DNA of 64,000 nucleotides from Streptomyces sp. FIT100 (GTDB lineage: Bacteria; Actinomycetota; Actinomycetes; Streptomycetales; Streptomycetaceae): the NCBI RefSeq assembly GCF_024584805.1, contig NZ_CP075715.1:5634526-5698525 (forward strand), written 5' to 3'. Within the stretch, counting starts at the first letter, position 1; the number at the start of each line of letters is the position of its first letter. This document shows, one piece after another, positions 50,935 through 58,645 of the stretch. Under the pieces are notes generated by a model. The model did not search any database. It was not told the origin of the DNA and worked only from the letters and a program-made list of their open reading frames with translations. The position numbers were made by a program, and so were the translations under genes.

Positions 50935-52275
50935 ATGAGGATCAGGCCGTTCACCCTGTTGTCGGCCCTCGCCGGGCTGGCGCTGTTTCTGCTGCTGGCC
51001 CTGGCTCCCGGCGCGGGGGCGAAGGCCACCGGGATATCCGACGCGGCCGCGGCCCTGAAGCAGGGGCCCGTGTACGTCGACCCGGGTGCCCGGGCGCAAC
51101 TGTCCGAGGCCGATGAGCAGGCGCTGGAGCAGAAGATCGAGGCCGCGGACAAGCCGGTGTTCATCGCCGTACTGCCGCAGAGCCCGGCCTTCCCCGCCGA
51201 CAGCGTCCTGCGGGATCTGCGCACCGCGACCGGGATCACCGGGCTGTACGGGATCCGGCTCGGCGACGGCTTCAACGCGGGCGCGGACCGCACCGTGATG
51301 CCCGCCAACGCCGTACAGAACGTCGTGGCAGGGGTGAAGACCCCCGGCGCCGACGCCGCGACCCAGCTGAACAACTTCGTCGACCAGTCGCTGCCGACCG
51401 TCCGCGGCGCCGCCCCGGCCTCCTGGAGCTCCGGATCCGGTTCCGGCACCGTCGGCAACCCCGCCGAGCTGATCGCCCTCGCCGCGGTCCTCGCCGCGGG
51501 CGGCGCGGGCGCGTACGCCGTCGTCCGCCGTAACCGCCGCCGCCGGGCCGAGGAGGAGCGGGCAGCGCTCGAGAAGCTGCGGGTCGTGGTGGACGAGGAC
51601 ATCACCGCGTACGGCGAGGAGCTCGACCGGCTCGACTTCCACCCCTCCGAGCGCGGCGCCGACGACGCGATGCGCGCCGACTACGAACGCGCCCTCGACT
51701 CCTACGACGAGGCCAAGTCCGCCATGGCCTCCGCCCAGCACCCGCACGACGTACGCCAGGTCACCGAGGCGCTGGAGGCGGGCCGATACTCCCTCGCGGT
51801 CCTGGCCGCACGCCGAGAGGGCGCACCGCTCCCCGAGCGCCGTGCGCCGTGCTTCTTCGACCCCCGCCACGGCCCGTCCACGGCCGACAGGACCTGGATG
51901 CCCGCCGGCGGTGCCGCCCGCGAGGTCCCCGTCTGCGCCGCCGATGCCGCCCGTCTCGCCGACGGCAAGGACCCCCTGGCCCGCCAGGTCGACACCGAGT
52001 CCGGCCCGCGCCCCTACTGGGAGGCGGGCCCCGCCTACGGCCCCTGGGCCGGCGGCTACTTCGGCGGCGGCCTCCTGCCGGGCCTGCTGGTGGGCACGCT
52101 GCTCGGCAGCGCCCTGTCGACCCCGGCGTACGCGGCCGAGTACGGCGGCGGCGACTTCGGCGACTTCAGCGGCGGCGATGTCTCCGGCGGTGACTTCAAC
52201 GCCTCAGACTTCGGCGGCGGAGGCTTCGACGGAGGCGGATTCGGCGGCGGCGGGTTCGACGGAGGTGGCTTCTGA
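50935..52275 (+). CDS. TPM-domain-like membrane protein with Gly-rich tail
   Basis: A 446-residue protein: signal peptide (PFTLLSALAGLALFLLLALA), an extracytoplasmic TPM-like domain (GPVYVDPGARAQLSEADEQ, KPVFIAVLPQSP), one TM helix (LIALAAVLAAGGAGAYAVV), a cytoplasmic part with a coiled-coil-like ADYERALDSYDEAKSAM stretch, a CFFDPRHGPS segment, a hydrophobic GGGLLPGLLVGTLLGSAL segment and a C-terminal repeat of GGGGFDGGGF type. Function unknown; such tails occur in YgcG-like proteins. Its TGA overlaps the ATG of the next gene by one base. Confidence 0.8.
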   Translation: MRIRPFTLLSALAGLALFLLLALAPGAGAKATGISDAAAALKQGPVYVDPGARAQLSEADEQALEQKIEAADKPVFIAVLPQSPAFPADSVLRDLRTATGITGLYGIRLGDGFNAGADRTVMPANAVQNVVAGVKTPGADAATQLNNFVDQSLPTVRGAAPASWSSGSGSGTVGNPAELIALAAVLAAGGAGAYAVVRRNRRRRAEEERAALEKLRVVVDEDITAYGEELDRLDFHPSERGADDAMRADYERALDSYDEAKSAMASAQHPHDVRQVTEALEAGRYSLAVLAARREGAPLPERRAPCFFDPRHGPSTADRTWMPAGGAAREVPVCAADAARLADGKDPLARQVDTESGPRPYWEAGPAYGPWAGGYFGGGLLPGLLVGTLLGSALSTPAYAAEYGGGDFGDFSGGDVSGGDFNASDFGGGGFDGGGFGGGGFDGGGF

Positions 52276-52547
52276 TGCGTACGAAGAAGTGGAACATCGA
52301 GATCGTCATCACGGAGAGCGATCGCACCACCCAGGCCGAGGCGCGCCTGCGCGGCCAGAATGCCGAACTCTTCGTCGGCGAGGGCACGGCCCACCGCAAC
52401 CGCACCGATCAGGACATCCCTCATATCGGCGACGAACTCGCGGTCGCCCGGGCCCTGAGCGGAGTCAGCCATGAGCTGCTCCACGAGGTGGCGGCGGAGA
52501 TCGAGACGCGGACCGGGGAGCGGGTCGGACGGCTGCGGGAGGCGTAG
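52275..52547 (+). CDS. DUF1876 (dsRBD-like fold) protein
   Basis: A 90-residue protein with the DUF1876 pattern: KKWNIEIVITESDRTTQAEA, LFVGEGTAHRNRTDQDIP and IGDELAVARALSGVSHELL. The family has a double-stranded-RNA-binding-domain-like fold but no established role. It is translationally coupled to the TPM-type membrane protein by a TGATG overlap, which suggests a joint function or fixed stoichiometry. Confidence 0.88.
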   Translation: MRTKKWNIEIVITESDRTTQAEARLRGQNAELFVGEGTAHRNRTDQDIPHIGDELAVARALSGVSHELLHEVAAEIETRTGERVGRLREA

Positions 52548-52557
52548 GAGGGCGTCG

Positions 52558-53121
52558 TCACCAGGTGTGGGCGACGTCCACGACCAGTCGGTCTTCGAGT
52601 TGGAGCACCCGGAACGGCAGCCTGGCCCGGACGCCGAGACCGACCTGGGTCTGGCCTTCGTAGCTCGCCCCGAACCTGGTGTCCCTGAACGTCTTGTAAC
52701 CGGCGAGGTTCACGCCCGGCAGGGGCTTGGCCGCCTTCGCGGGATAGGTCGGCCGGTAGGCGGCGTCGTGGCTCGGCGCGGACACGTAGATCTCCAGGAT
52801 GGCGCCCCCTGCGACCGGTATCAGCTTGCCGGAGGCGTCCTGGTGGAAGGCGTCGACGTAGCCGACGTGGTAGCCCACCTTGCCCGTCGCGGCGGGGACG
52901 TCGAAGACCATGCGGTCGAAGCAGGCGTGACGGCCGGTCCTGATGTTCTTCAGTGGTGCGATGCCCGAGTCCGGGGCCGACTTGAGCAGGCTGCCCCAAT
53001 GGGTCGAGCAGGCGGCGGGCCTGGCCGCCGTCGGGGTCGCGGCAGTGGCCGCTCCCGCCGTACCCGCGAGCAGGACGCTCGCTAACGCAACCGCGATGGC
53101 TGATTTCCTTAACGTTCGCAT
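52558..53121 (-). CDS. Secreted AMIN-like domain protein
   Basis: A 187-residue secreted protein: signal peptide to about residue 28 (SAIAVALASVLLAGTAGAA), then an actinobacterial AMIN-like domain with the typical HACFDRMVFDVP start, GYHVGYVD, GGAILEIYVSAPSH, SYEGQTQVGLGVRARLPFRV and a terminal LVVDVAHTW. AMIN domains often bind cell-wall material, but the role of this group is unproven. It converges on the DUF1876 gene with 10 nt between stops. TGCAA-ATTTG-TTGCA (53218-53232) lies 100 nt upstream. Confidence 0.82.
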   Translation of the reverse strand: MRTLRKSAIAVALASVLLAGTAGAATAATPTAARPAACSTHWGSLLKSAPDSGIAPLKNIRTGRHACFDRMVFDVPAATGKVGYHVGYVDAFHQDASGKLIPVAGGAILEIYVSAPSHDAAYRPTYPAKAAKPLPGVNLAGYKTFRDTRFGASYEGQTQVGLGVRARLPFRVLQLEDRLVVDVAHTW

Positions 53122-53446
53122 GACGTGCTCCAGACAGTTGAGGGCGGTTCCCTTGTGGATGAGACAGCCGGGCCGGTGAAGACGTTGCACCGTTGGGTGG
53201 AATTGGCTGATTATGATGCAAATTTGTTGCAGGTGTCCACAAGTGGGGGATTCAGCTCCCCGGGCACGGGGTTGCGGTAGCCGTCCTCGGGCTCTGGCAG
53301 GCAGTCCGTTGAACCGACCGCCCGTTGTCGTCCGCGCGCACGAGCGCCCGCCGTTCCGGTTGGGGGTGGGTAGGAACGGCGGGCGCGCTCATGGGGGTCC
53401 CGGAACCCGCGGGCCGGGGAGGCCGGCCGGGGTTCGACGGGCCCGG
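53122..53446. other. Gap between the AMIN-like gene and yceI
   Basis: This 325-nt region has an AT-rich patch at 53196-53230. A minus-strand frame ending at 53211 reads ...LPEPEDGYRNPVPGELNP...CNKFAS and could be the tail of a lost secreted protein, but nothing upstream supports it. No firm gene is seen. Confidence 0.45.
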
Positions 53447-54058
53447 TCAGGCCGCGGACTTGATCGCGGAGATGTCGAAGTTCAGCTTCACCTTGTCGCT
53501 GACCATCACACCGCCGGTCTCCAGCGCCGCGTTCCAGGTCAGGCCCCACTCGGAGCGCAGGATCTCCGCGCTGCCCTCGAAGCCGACGCGCTCGTTGCCG
53601 TAGGGGTCCGTCGCCGCGCCGTTGAACTCCAGGTCGATGGAGAGCGGGCGGGTGACGTCCTTGATCGTGAGGTCGCCGGTGATGCGGTACTTCTCCCCGC
53701 CCAGCTGCTCGGCCGTGGTGGAACGGAAGGTCATCATCGGGAACTTCTCGGCGTCGAAGAAGTCGCCGCTGCACAGGTGGCCGTCGCGGTCGGCGATGCC
53801 GGTGTCCACGCTGGCGATCTTGACGTCGATGGTGGCCGTCGAGGAGGACGGGTCCGAGCCGTCGAGGCGCAGCGTGCCCTCGTGGTCGGAGAAGCTGCCG
53901 CGGACGTTGGTGACCATGGCGTGACGGACGGTGAAGCCGATGCTGCTGTGGGCGGGGTCGATGGTGTACTCGCCGGTCAGCGCGGCCAGCGCGGGGTTCA
54001 CCGTCTGCGGGGCGGCGGTGGTGGTGGCGACGTCGTTCTTGCGGTTGAACAGGCCCAT
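53447..54058 (-). CDS. YceI-family protein
   Basis: A 203-residue protein with the YceI lipocalin-like barrel that binds polyisoprenoids: LTGEYTIDPAHSSIGFTVRH, RGSFSDHEGTL, FDAEKFPMMTFRST, ITGDLTIKDVTRPLSIDLEF and WNAALETGGVMVSDKVKL. No signal peptide, so a cytosolic YceI. Relatives are induced by stress or acid. A perfect TTGAA-type palindrome lies about 50 nt upstream of its start, fitting control by a MarR-like repressor; no such gene is in the window. Confidence 0.93.
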   Translation of the reverse strand: MGLFNRKNDVATTTAAPQTVNPALAALTGEYTIDPAHSSIGFTVRHAMVTNVRGSFSDHEGTLRLDGSDPSSSTATIDVKIASVDTGIADRDGHLCSGDFFDAEKFPMMTFRSTTAEQLGGEKYRITGDLTIKDVTRPLSIDLEFNGAATDPYGNERVGFEGSAEILRSEWGLTWNAALETGGVMVSDKVKLNFDISAIKSAA

Positions 54059-54110
54059 GACTACTCCTCGGGGACGCTTGGGTCGGGCGGTGGAGTGACC
54101 TACCCGGCCA

Positions 54111-54130
54111 CTCGTTGAATCTTCAACGAG
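54111..54130. promoter_or_regulatory. MarR-type operator-like palindrome upstream of yceI
   Basis: CTCGTTGAATCTTCAACGAG has perfect 9-bp arms around TC. A further GGTTCAAC half-site lies at 54157-54164. Confidence 0.6.
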
Positions 54131-54262
54131 CTCAACCGTAGACCCATTCCCTTAAAGGTTCAACATTTTCTTCGGCATCGGGGGAGAGGTTCGCCCGTCC
54201 GGGCTACTTGGACTAAACGAAGGGCGTTGTTGGACTGGGTGCGTCCCTCCCGTCCGACTTCG

Positions 54263-54292
54263 TTGACGGTGCGGACACGCCCCCGCTACCCA
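54263..54292 (+). promoter_or_regulatory. Promoter of the GH101 gene, predicted leaderless
   Basis: TTGACG (54263-54268), an 18-bp spacer and TACCCA (54287-54292) precede the ATG at 54299 by 6 nt. No ribosome site is present, so transcription probably begins at the ATG. Confidence 0.5.
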
Positions 54293-54298
54293 GTCCCC

Positions 54299-57200
54299 AT
54301 GTCGTTCACCAAGAGATCCTGGGCCACCGGCGCCGTCGCCGCCGCGACGGCCGCCGCGCTCATAGCGCCGACCGGGCCCGCCGTCGCCGCCCCGGACTCC
54401 GCGGACGGGTCCGCCGTCCTCACCTCGGGACAGCTGGCCGTCGCCGTCGCCGACGACTTCCCGCGCGTCCTCTCGTACACCGACCGCGCGACCGGAGCCC
54501 GGCTCAACGGCAGCACCCGCGCGGTCACCGAGGTCACGCTCAACGGCACGGCCCACCGCGTGCAGCTGAAGGCCCCGCCCGTCGTCAAGGGCGCGAGCGC
54601 CGCGTACACCCTCACCTTCCCCGGTCTCGCGGGCGTCGAGATCGACGCCGTGCTCTCCCTCGCCGGCCGTGCCACCACCTTCAGGGTCACGGCCGTCCGG
54701 GACACCGAGGAGTTCCGGGTCGGGACCATCGACATCCCGGGGCACGACCTGGTGTCGGTCGGGAGCACGGAGGCGGGGGCCGCGACCGCGTTCACCCGGC
54801 TCGACCCCGACTCGACGAAGACCGCGGACGTCTTCGGCACGGTCACGGACGCGACGGCCCCCGAGGCCGCTCCCGTCGGCGCCTCGTACGCCATCGTCAA
54901 CACGAGCGCCCTCGCCGCCGCCGTCGAGTCCAACTCCAGCTACGACAAGCCCTCCGGCGCCACCGGCGGCGACGACGCCCGCTTCTGGCACCAGGCCCGC
55001 AAGGACGCCGACGGCAGCACGCGCGTCGGCGTCTGGTCAGGGCAGTGGACCTACCGCGGCGACGGCGCCCCCCGCCCCGAGAGCGGCAAGGACCTCCCGT
55101 GGGCCAAGGTCGTCGTCACGCCCGACGCCAACGGCGACGGGAAGACCGACTGGCAGGACGGCGCCGTCGCCTTCCGGACCATCGGGATCACCGCGCCCGG
55201 CAGCGAGGAGACCCCCGACCGGGTCGTCACCCACATCCCCTTCAACTTCGCCAGCCAGGCCACCCACCCCTTCCTGCGCACCCTCGACGACGTCAAGCGG
55301 ATCTCGCTCTCCACGGACGGACTCGGGCAGCTCGCCGTCCTCAAGGGGTACGGCTCCGAGGGCCATGACTCGGCCCACCCCGACTACGGCGGCAACTACA
55401 ACAAGCGCGCCGGCGGGCTCACCGACCTCAACAAGCTCCTCGCGAGCGGCAGGAAGTGGGGCGCGACCTTCGGCGTGCACGTCAACGCCACCGAGTCCTA
55501 CCCGGAGGCGAAGAACTTCAGCGAGACCCTCGTCGACAAGAGCAAGCCCGGCTGGAACTGGCTCAACCAGAGCTACTACATCGACCAGCGCCGCGACATC
55601 AACAGCGGCGACCTCGCCCGGCGCTTCCGGCAACTGCGCGACGAGACCGACCCGAACCTGAACTTCCTCTACATCGACGTCTACTACACGCACGGCTGGA
55701 TCGCCGACAAGACCATGCAGGCCGTGCAGGCGCAGGGCTGGACCGTGGGCACGGAGTGGGCCGACAAGTTCGAGCGTGGCTCGCTCTGGTCCCACTGGGC
55801 CAACGACCTCGACTACGGCGGCGCCACCAACAAGGGCCTGAACTCGCAGATCATCCGGTTCATCCGGAACGGTGAGAAGGACGTCTGGAACAACCACCCG
55901 GTCCTCGGCCAGACCGCCCTCGAAGACTTCGAGGGCTGGACCGGAGAGACCGACTGGACCGCCTTCTCCACCAACATCTGGGAGAAGAACCTCCCCGCCA
56001 AGTTCCTCCAGCACCAGCGCATCACCCGCTGGGACGGCAACGACATCAGCCTCACCGGAGAGCTGCGCGGCACGGTCGAGGACGGCCGCCGCGCCTTCTA
56101 CGACCACGGGCGCAAGGTACTCGACGGGGACCGCTACCTGCTGCCGTGGGACGGCGGGAAGAAGCTCTACCACTACAACAAGCAGGGTGGAAGCAGCAGT
56201 TGGTCGGTGCCGGGCAGCGGCTCGTACACCGTCTACAAGCTCACCGACAACGGCCGCGTGAAGACCGGCACCGTACGGCCCGCCGGCGGCAAGGTCACCC
56301 TTGAGGCCGAGGCGGGCCGGCCCTACGTCCTCTACCCGGACCGGGCGCCCACGGCGCAGGACCCGCGGTGGGGCGAGGGCAGCCCCGTCGACGACCCCGG
56401 CTTCAACGGTGCCGGGCTGAGCGCCTGGACGAAGACCGGCGCCGTCGCCCGCGACACCGACGCCCACGGCCGCAACTCCGCCCGGATCACCGGCACCGGC
56501 GCCGCCTCGCTCTCCCAGCGGATCACCGGGCTTGAGCCGGGCAAGCGGTACAGCGCCTCCGCGTGGATCGAGGTCGAGCCGGGCACCTCGCGCCGCACCG
56601 TCCTGTCCGCCGGCGGACAGTCCGCCACCGTCGAGCGCTCCGCCGTCGAGAACACCGTCGCCGCGTCCGACTGGCACTCCACCAACCTCCAGCGCGCCAA
56701 GGTGAACTTCACCGCCCCCGCGGGCGGCGCGGTCACCCTGCGGATCGACGCCGCGGGAGGTCCGGCCGCCGCCGTACGGGTCGATGACGTACGGCTCGTC
56801 GCCAACGCCCCCGCCACCAGGCCCGGGGCGCTCGTACACGAGGACTTCGAGGCCGTCGACCAGGGCTGGGGGCCGTTCGTCAAGGGCGATGCGGGCGGAG
56901 TGACGGACCCGCGCACGCACGTCAGCCAGTTGCACGCCCCGTACACCCAGGCCGGCTGGAACGGGAAGCGCATCGACGACGTGCTCGCCGGCAAGGAGTC
57001 CCTCAAGTCGCACGAGGAGAACAGCGGCCTGGTCTACCGGACCGCGCCCTGGACCGTGCCCATGAAGGACGGGCACAGCTACCGGGTCGAGTACTCCTAC
57101 CAGTCCAGCCACGCCGGCGCCTACGAGTGGATCACCGGCTACGACCGGGCCTCCGGCGGCTCCGTCGAGACCCGCGGCACACCCATCGGCGAGCAGCGCA

Positions 57201-58129
57201 CCACCGGCCACTTCAGCGAGACCGTCACCGCGGGCTGCGGCGACACCTGGACCGGGCTGCGCAAGCGCGACAGCGCCCCGGACGGCGCGGACTTCGTCAT
57301 GGACGGCTTCACCGTGACCGACCTCGGGCCGGCCTCCGAGGCGCCCGCCTGCGGCACGCTCGCCGTCACCGCGGCCGCCGAGACGCTGGAGCCGGGCACC
57401 GGCAACGAGGTCAGGGCCGTCTTCACCAACGACGAGGCGACCGCAGCCACCGACGTCGCCCTGGGACTGGCCCTCCCCGAGGGCTGGACCGCCGAGCCCG
57501 CGGGCGCGGTGTCCTTCGACTCCGTGGCACCGGGCGCGAAGGCCACGGCCACCTGGCAGGTCACCCCGCCCGTCGACGCCGCGTACCGGACGTACGAGCT
57601 CGGCTCGTCGGCCGCGTACAAGGTGGCGGGCTCCCCGCGGAGCCTCGCGGCGGCCACCTCCGTACGGACCCTGCCGCCGCCGCCGACGGCCGACGCCTGG
57701 GCGAGCGACCTCGACTGGACCGCCGCCGAGAACGGCTGGGGGCCGGTCGAGCGCGACCTCTCCAACGGCGAGACCGGCGCGGGCGACGGCAGTCCTCTGA
57801 AGATCGGGGGAGTGGCCTACGAGAAGGGGCTCGGCACCCACGCCCCGGCGAAGGTCCGCTACTACCTGGGCGGCAAGTGCACCTCGTTCACGGCCGAGGT
57901 CGGCGTGGACGACGTCCAGACCGCCCGCGGCAGCGTGCGGTTCAGCGTCACCGCCGACGGCACGGAGAAGGTCGCCTCGCCCGTGCTGAAGGCCGCCGAC
58001 AGCGCGTGGGGCCTCAGCGCGGACGTCACCGGCGCGAAGTACGTCGAGCTGGTCGTGGACGACGGCGGCGACGGGAACGGCAACGACCACGCCGACTGGG
58101 GGAGTGCGCGCTTCCACTGCGCGTCCTGA
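54299..58129 (+). CDS. Secreted endo-alpha-N-acetylgalactosaminidase (GH101)
   Basis: A 1276-residue secreted glycoside hydrolase that releases Gal-beta-1,3-GalNAc from O-glycoproteins. Signal peptide 1-30. The catalytic barrel carries the nucleophile Asp460 (FLYIDVYYTHGW) and acid/base Glu486 (GTEWADKFERGSLWSHWAND), with QRRDINSGDLARRF and GNDISLTGELRG nearby. Beta-sandwich domains follow, including a carbohydrate-binding-like region (LSQRITGLEPGKRYSASAW), an NPCBM-associated domain (EPGTGNEVRAVFTNDEATAA) and a C-terminal NPCBM domain (GGVAYEKGLGTHAPAKVRYY). The start is the ATG at 54299, giving a clean signal peptide. Confidence 0.93.
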   Translation: MSFTKRSWATGAVAAATAAALIAPTGPAVAAPDSADGSAVLTSGQLAVAVADDFPRVLSYTDRATGARLNGSTRAVTEVTLNGTAHRVQLKAPPVVKGASAAYTLTFPGLAGVEIDAVLSLAGRATTFRVTAVRDTEEFRVGTIDIPGHDLVSVGSTEAGAATAFTRLDPDSTKTADVFGTVTDATAPEAAPVGASYAIVNTSALAAAVESNSSYDKPSGATGGDDARFWHQARKDADGSTRVGVWSGQWTYRGDGAPRPESGKDLPWAKVVVTPDANGDGKTDWQDGAVAFRTIGITAPGSEETPDRVVTHIPFNFASQATHPFLRTLDDVKRISLSTDGLGQLAVLKGYGSEGHDSAHPDYGGNYNKRAGGLTDLNKLLASGRKWGATFGVHVNATESYPEAKNFSETLVDKSKPGWNWLNQSYYIDQRRDINSGDLARRFRQLRDETDPNLNFLYIDVYYTHGWIADKTMQAVQAQGWTVGTEWADKFERGSLWSHWANDLDYGGATNKGLNSQIIRFIRNGEKDVWNNHPVLGQTALEDFEGWTGETDWTAFSTNIWEKNLPAKFLQHQRITRWDGNDISLTGELRGTVEDGRRAFYDHGRKVLDGDRYLLPWDGGKKLYHYNKQGGSSSWSVPGSGSYTVYKLTDNGRVKTGTVRPAGGKVTLEAEAGRPYVLYPDRAPTAQDPRWGEGSPVDDPGFNGAGLSAWTKTGAVARDTDAHGRNSARITGTGAASLSQRITGLEPGKRYSASAWIEVEPGTSRRTVLSAGGQSATVERSAVENTVAASDWHSTNLQRAKVNFTAPAGGAVTLRIDAAGGPAAAVRVDDVRLVANAPATRPGALVHEDFEAVDQGWGPFVKGDAGGVTDPRTHVSQLHAPYTQAGWNGKRIDDVLAGKESLKSHEENSGLVYRTAPWTVPMKDGHSYRVEYSYQSSHAGAYEWITGYDRASGGSVETRGTPIGEQRTTGHFSETVTAGCGDTWTGLRKRDSAPDGADFVMDGFTVTDLGPASEAPACGTLAVTAAAETLEPGTGNEVRAVFTNDEATAATDVALGLALPEGWTAEPAGAVSFDSVAPGAKATATWQVTPPVDAAYRTYELGSSAAYKVAGSPRSLAAATSVRTLPPPPTADAWASDLDWTAAENGWGPVERDLSNGETGAGDGSPLKIGGVAYEKGLGTHAPAKVRYYLGGKCTSFTAEVGVDDVQTARGSVRFSVTADGTEKVASPVLKAADSAWGLSADVTGAKYVELVVDDGGDGNGNDHADWGSARFHCAS

Positions 58130-58143
58130 CCCGCGCGGACCGC

Positions 58144-58215
58144 ACCGGCCCCCGCACCCGCCCCCGCACCGGCCCCCGCACCCGCCCCCGCACCCGCCCC
58201 CGCACCGGCCCCCGC
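58144..58215. repeat. Six 12-bp tandem repeats after the GH101 gene
   Basis: Units of ACCSGCCCCCGC (S = C or G) repeat six times without gaps; the last unit forms the left side of the terminator hairpin. Confidence 0.95.
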
Positions 58216-58239
58216 CCTGGCACCAGGGCGGGGGCCGGT
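58204..58239 (+). terminator. Large hairpin after the GH101 gene
   Basis: Arms 58204-58220 and 58223-58239 are perfectly complementary over 17 bp around CA (the inner TGG/CCA would open to form the loop). Confidence 0.75.
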
Positions 58240-58645
58240 GGCGTACCCGGCCATGGCGCCGATCCGGTGAATGGTCCCTCTGCGAAGATTCCCCGTGCGG
58301 GATGATGCCGAAGTCCTCCCCGAGCCGCTCCGACGGACCGCTCCGACAGGCCACACCGACGGCGCCGGGCTGGAGACCCCCGACAACACCGCACCCCGGC
58401 GCCGGACGTCCGTACCCTGTGTGAGCGCGCCGCCACTCTCCGGGCCGGCCAGGCGCCCGCGCGAGATGGCCACCGGCTGACGGGAGGATGACGTCCTTGT
58501 CGGACCCCGACAATCCGGGGCAGTGACGAGCTGGTACTTCGCCCGCCAGGCGGGATGGTTCTGTTCGAGGCTGACAGCAGAACGGCCGCGAGACTGTACG
58601 GAGTCAACGGCAGGATTTTCTTGTCCGGGTCCGTAGGGTCGGTAC

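Larger units (their letters stand above)
58130..58645. other. GH101-accB intergenic region
   Basis: A 516-nt gap. It begins with 12-bp repeats and a large hairpin. From 58260 to 58645 there is GC-rich sequence with several weak short frames (e.g. 58271-58480 plus and a 12-codon frame at 58488 with GGGAGG directly in front). The accB promoter must lie here; I cannot place it with confidence. Confidence 0.5.

Noticed and set aside
53211..53320. Minus-strand tail LPEPEDGYRNPVPGELNP...CNKFAS ending in a TAA stop.
   Set aside because: The tail looks protein-like, but upstream the frame runs into the yceI gene on the same strand in a different frame and no start or domain is found. It might be a gene remnant; too weak to list.
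58271..58480. A 69-codon plus-strand frame upstream of accB, and a 12-codon frame at 58488.
   Set aside because: Third-position GC is lower than in neighbouring genes and no ribosome site precedes the first; the second has its GGGAGG with no spacing. Neither has recognisable features.
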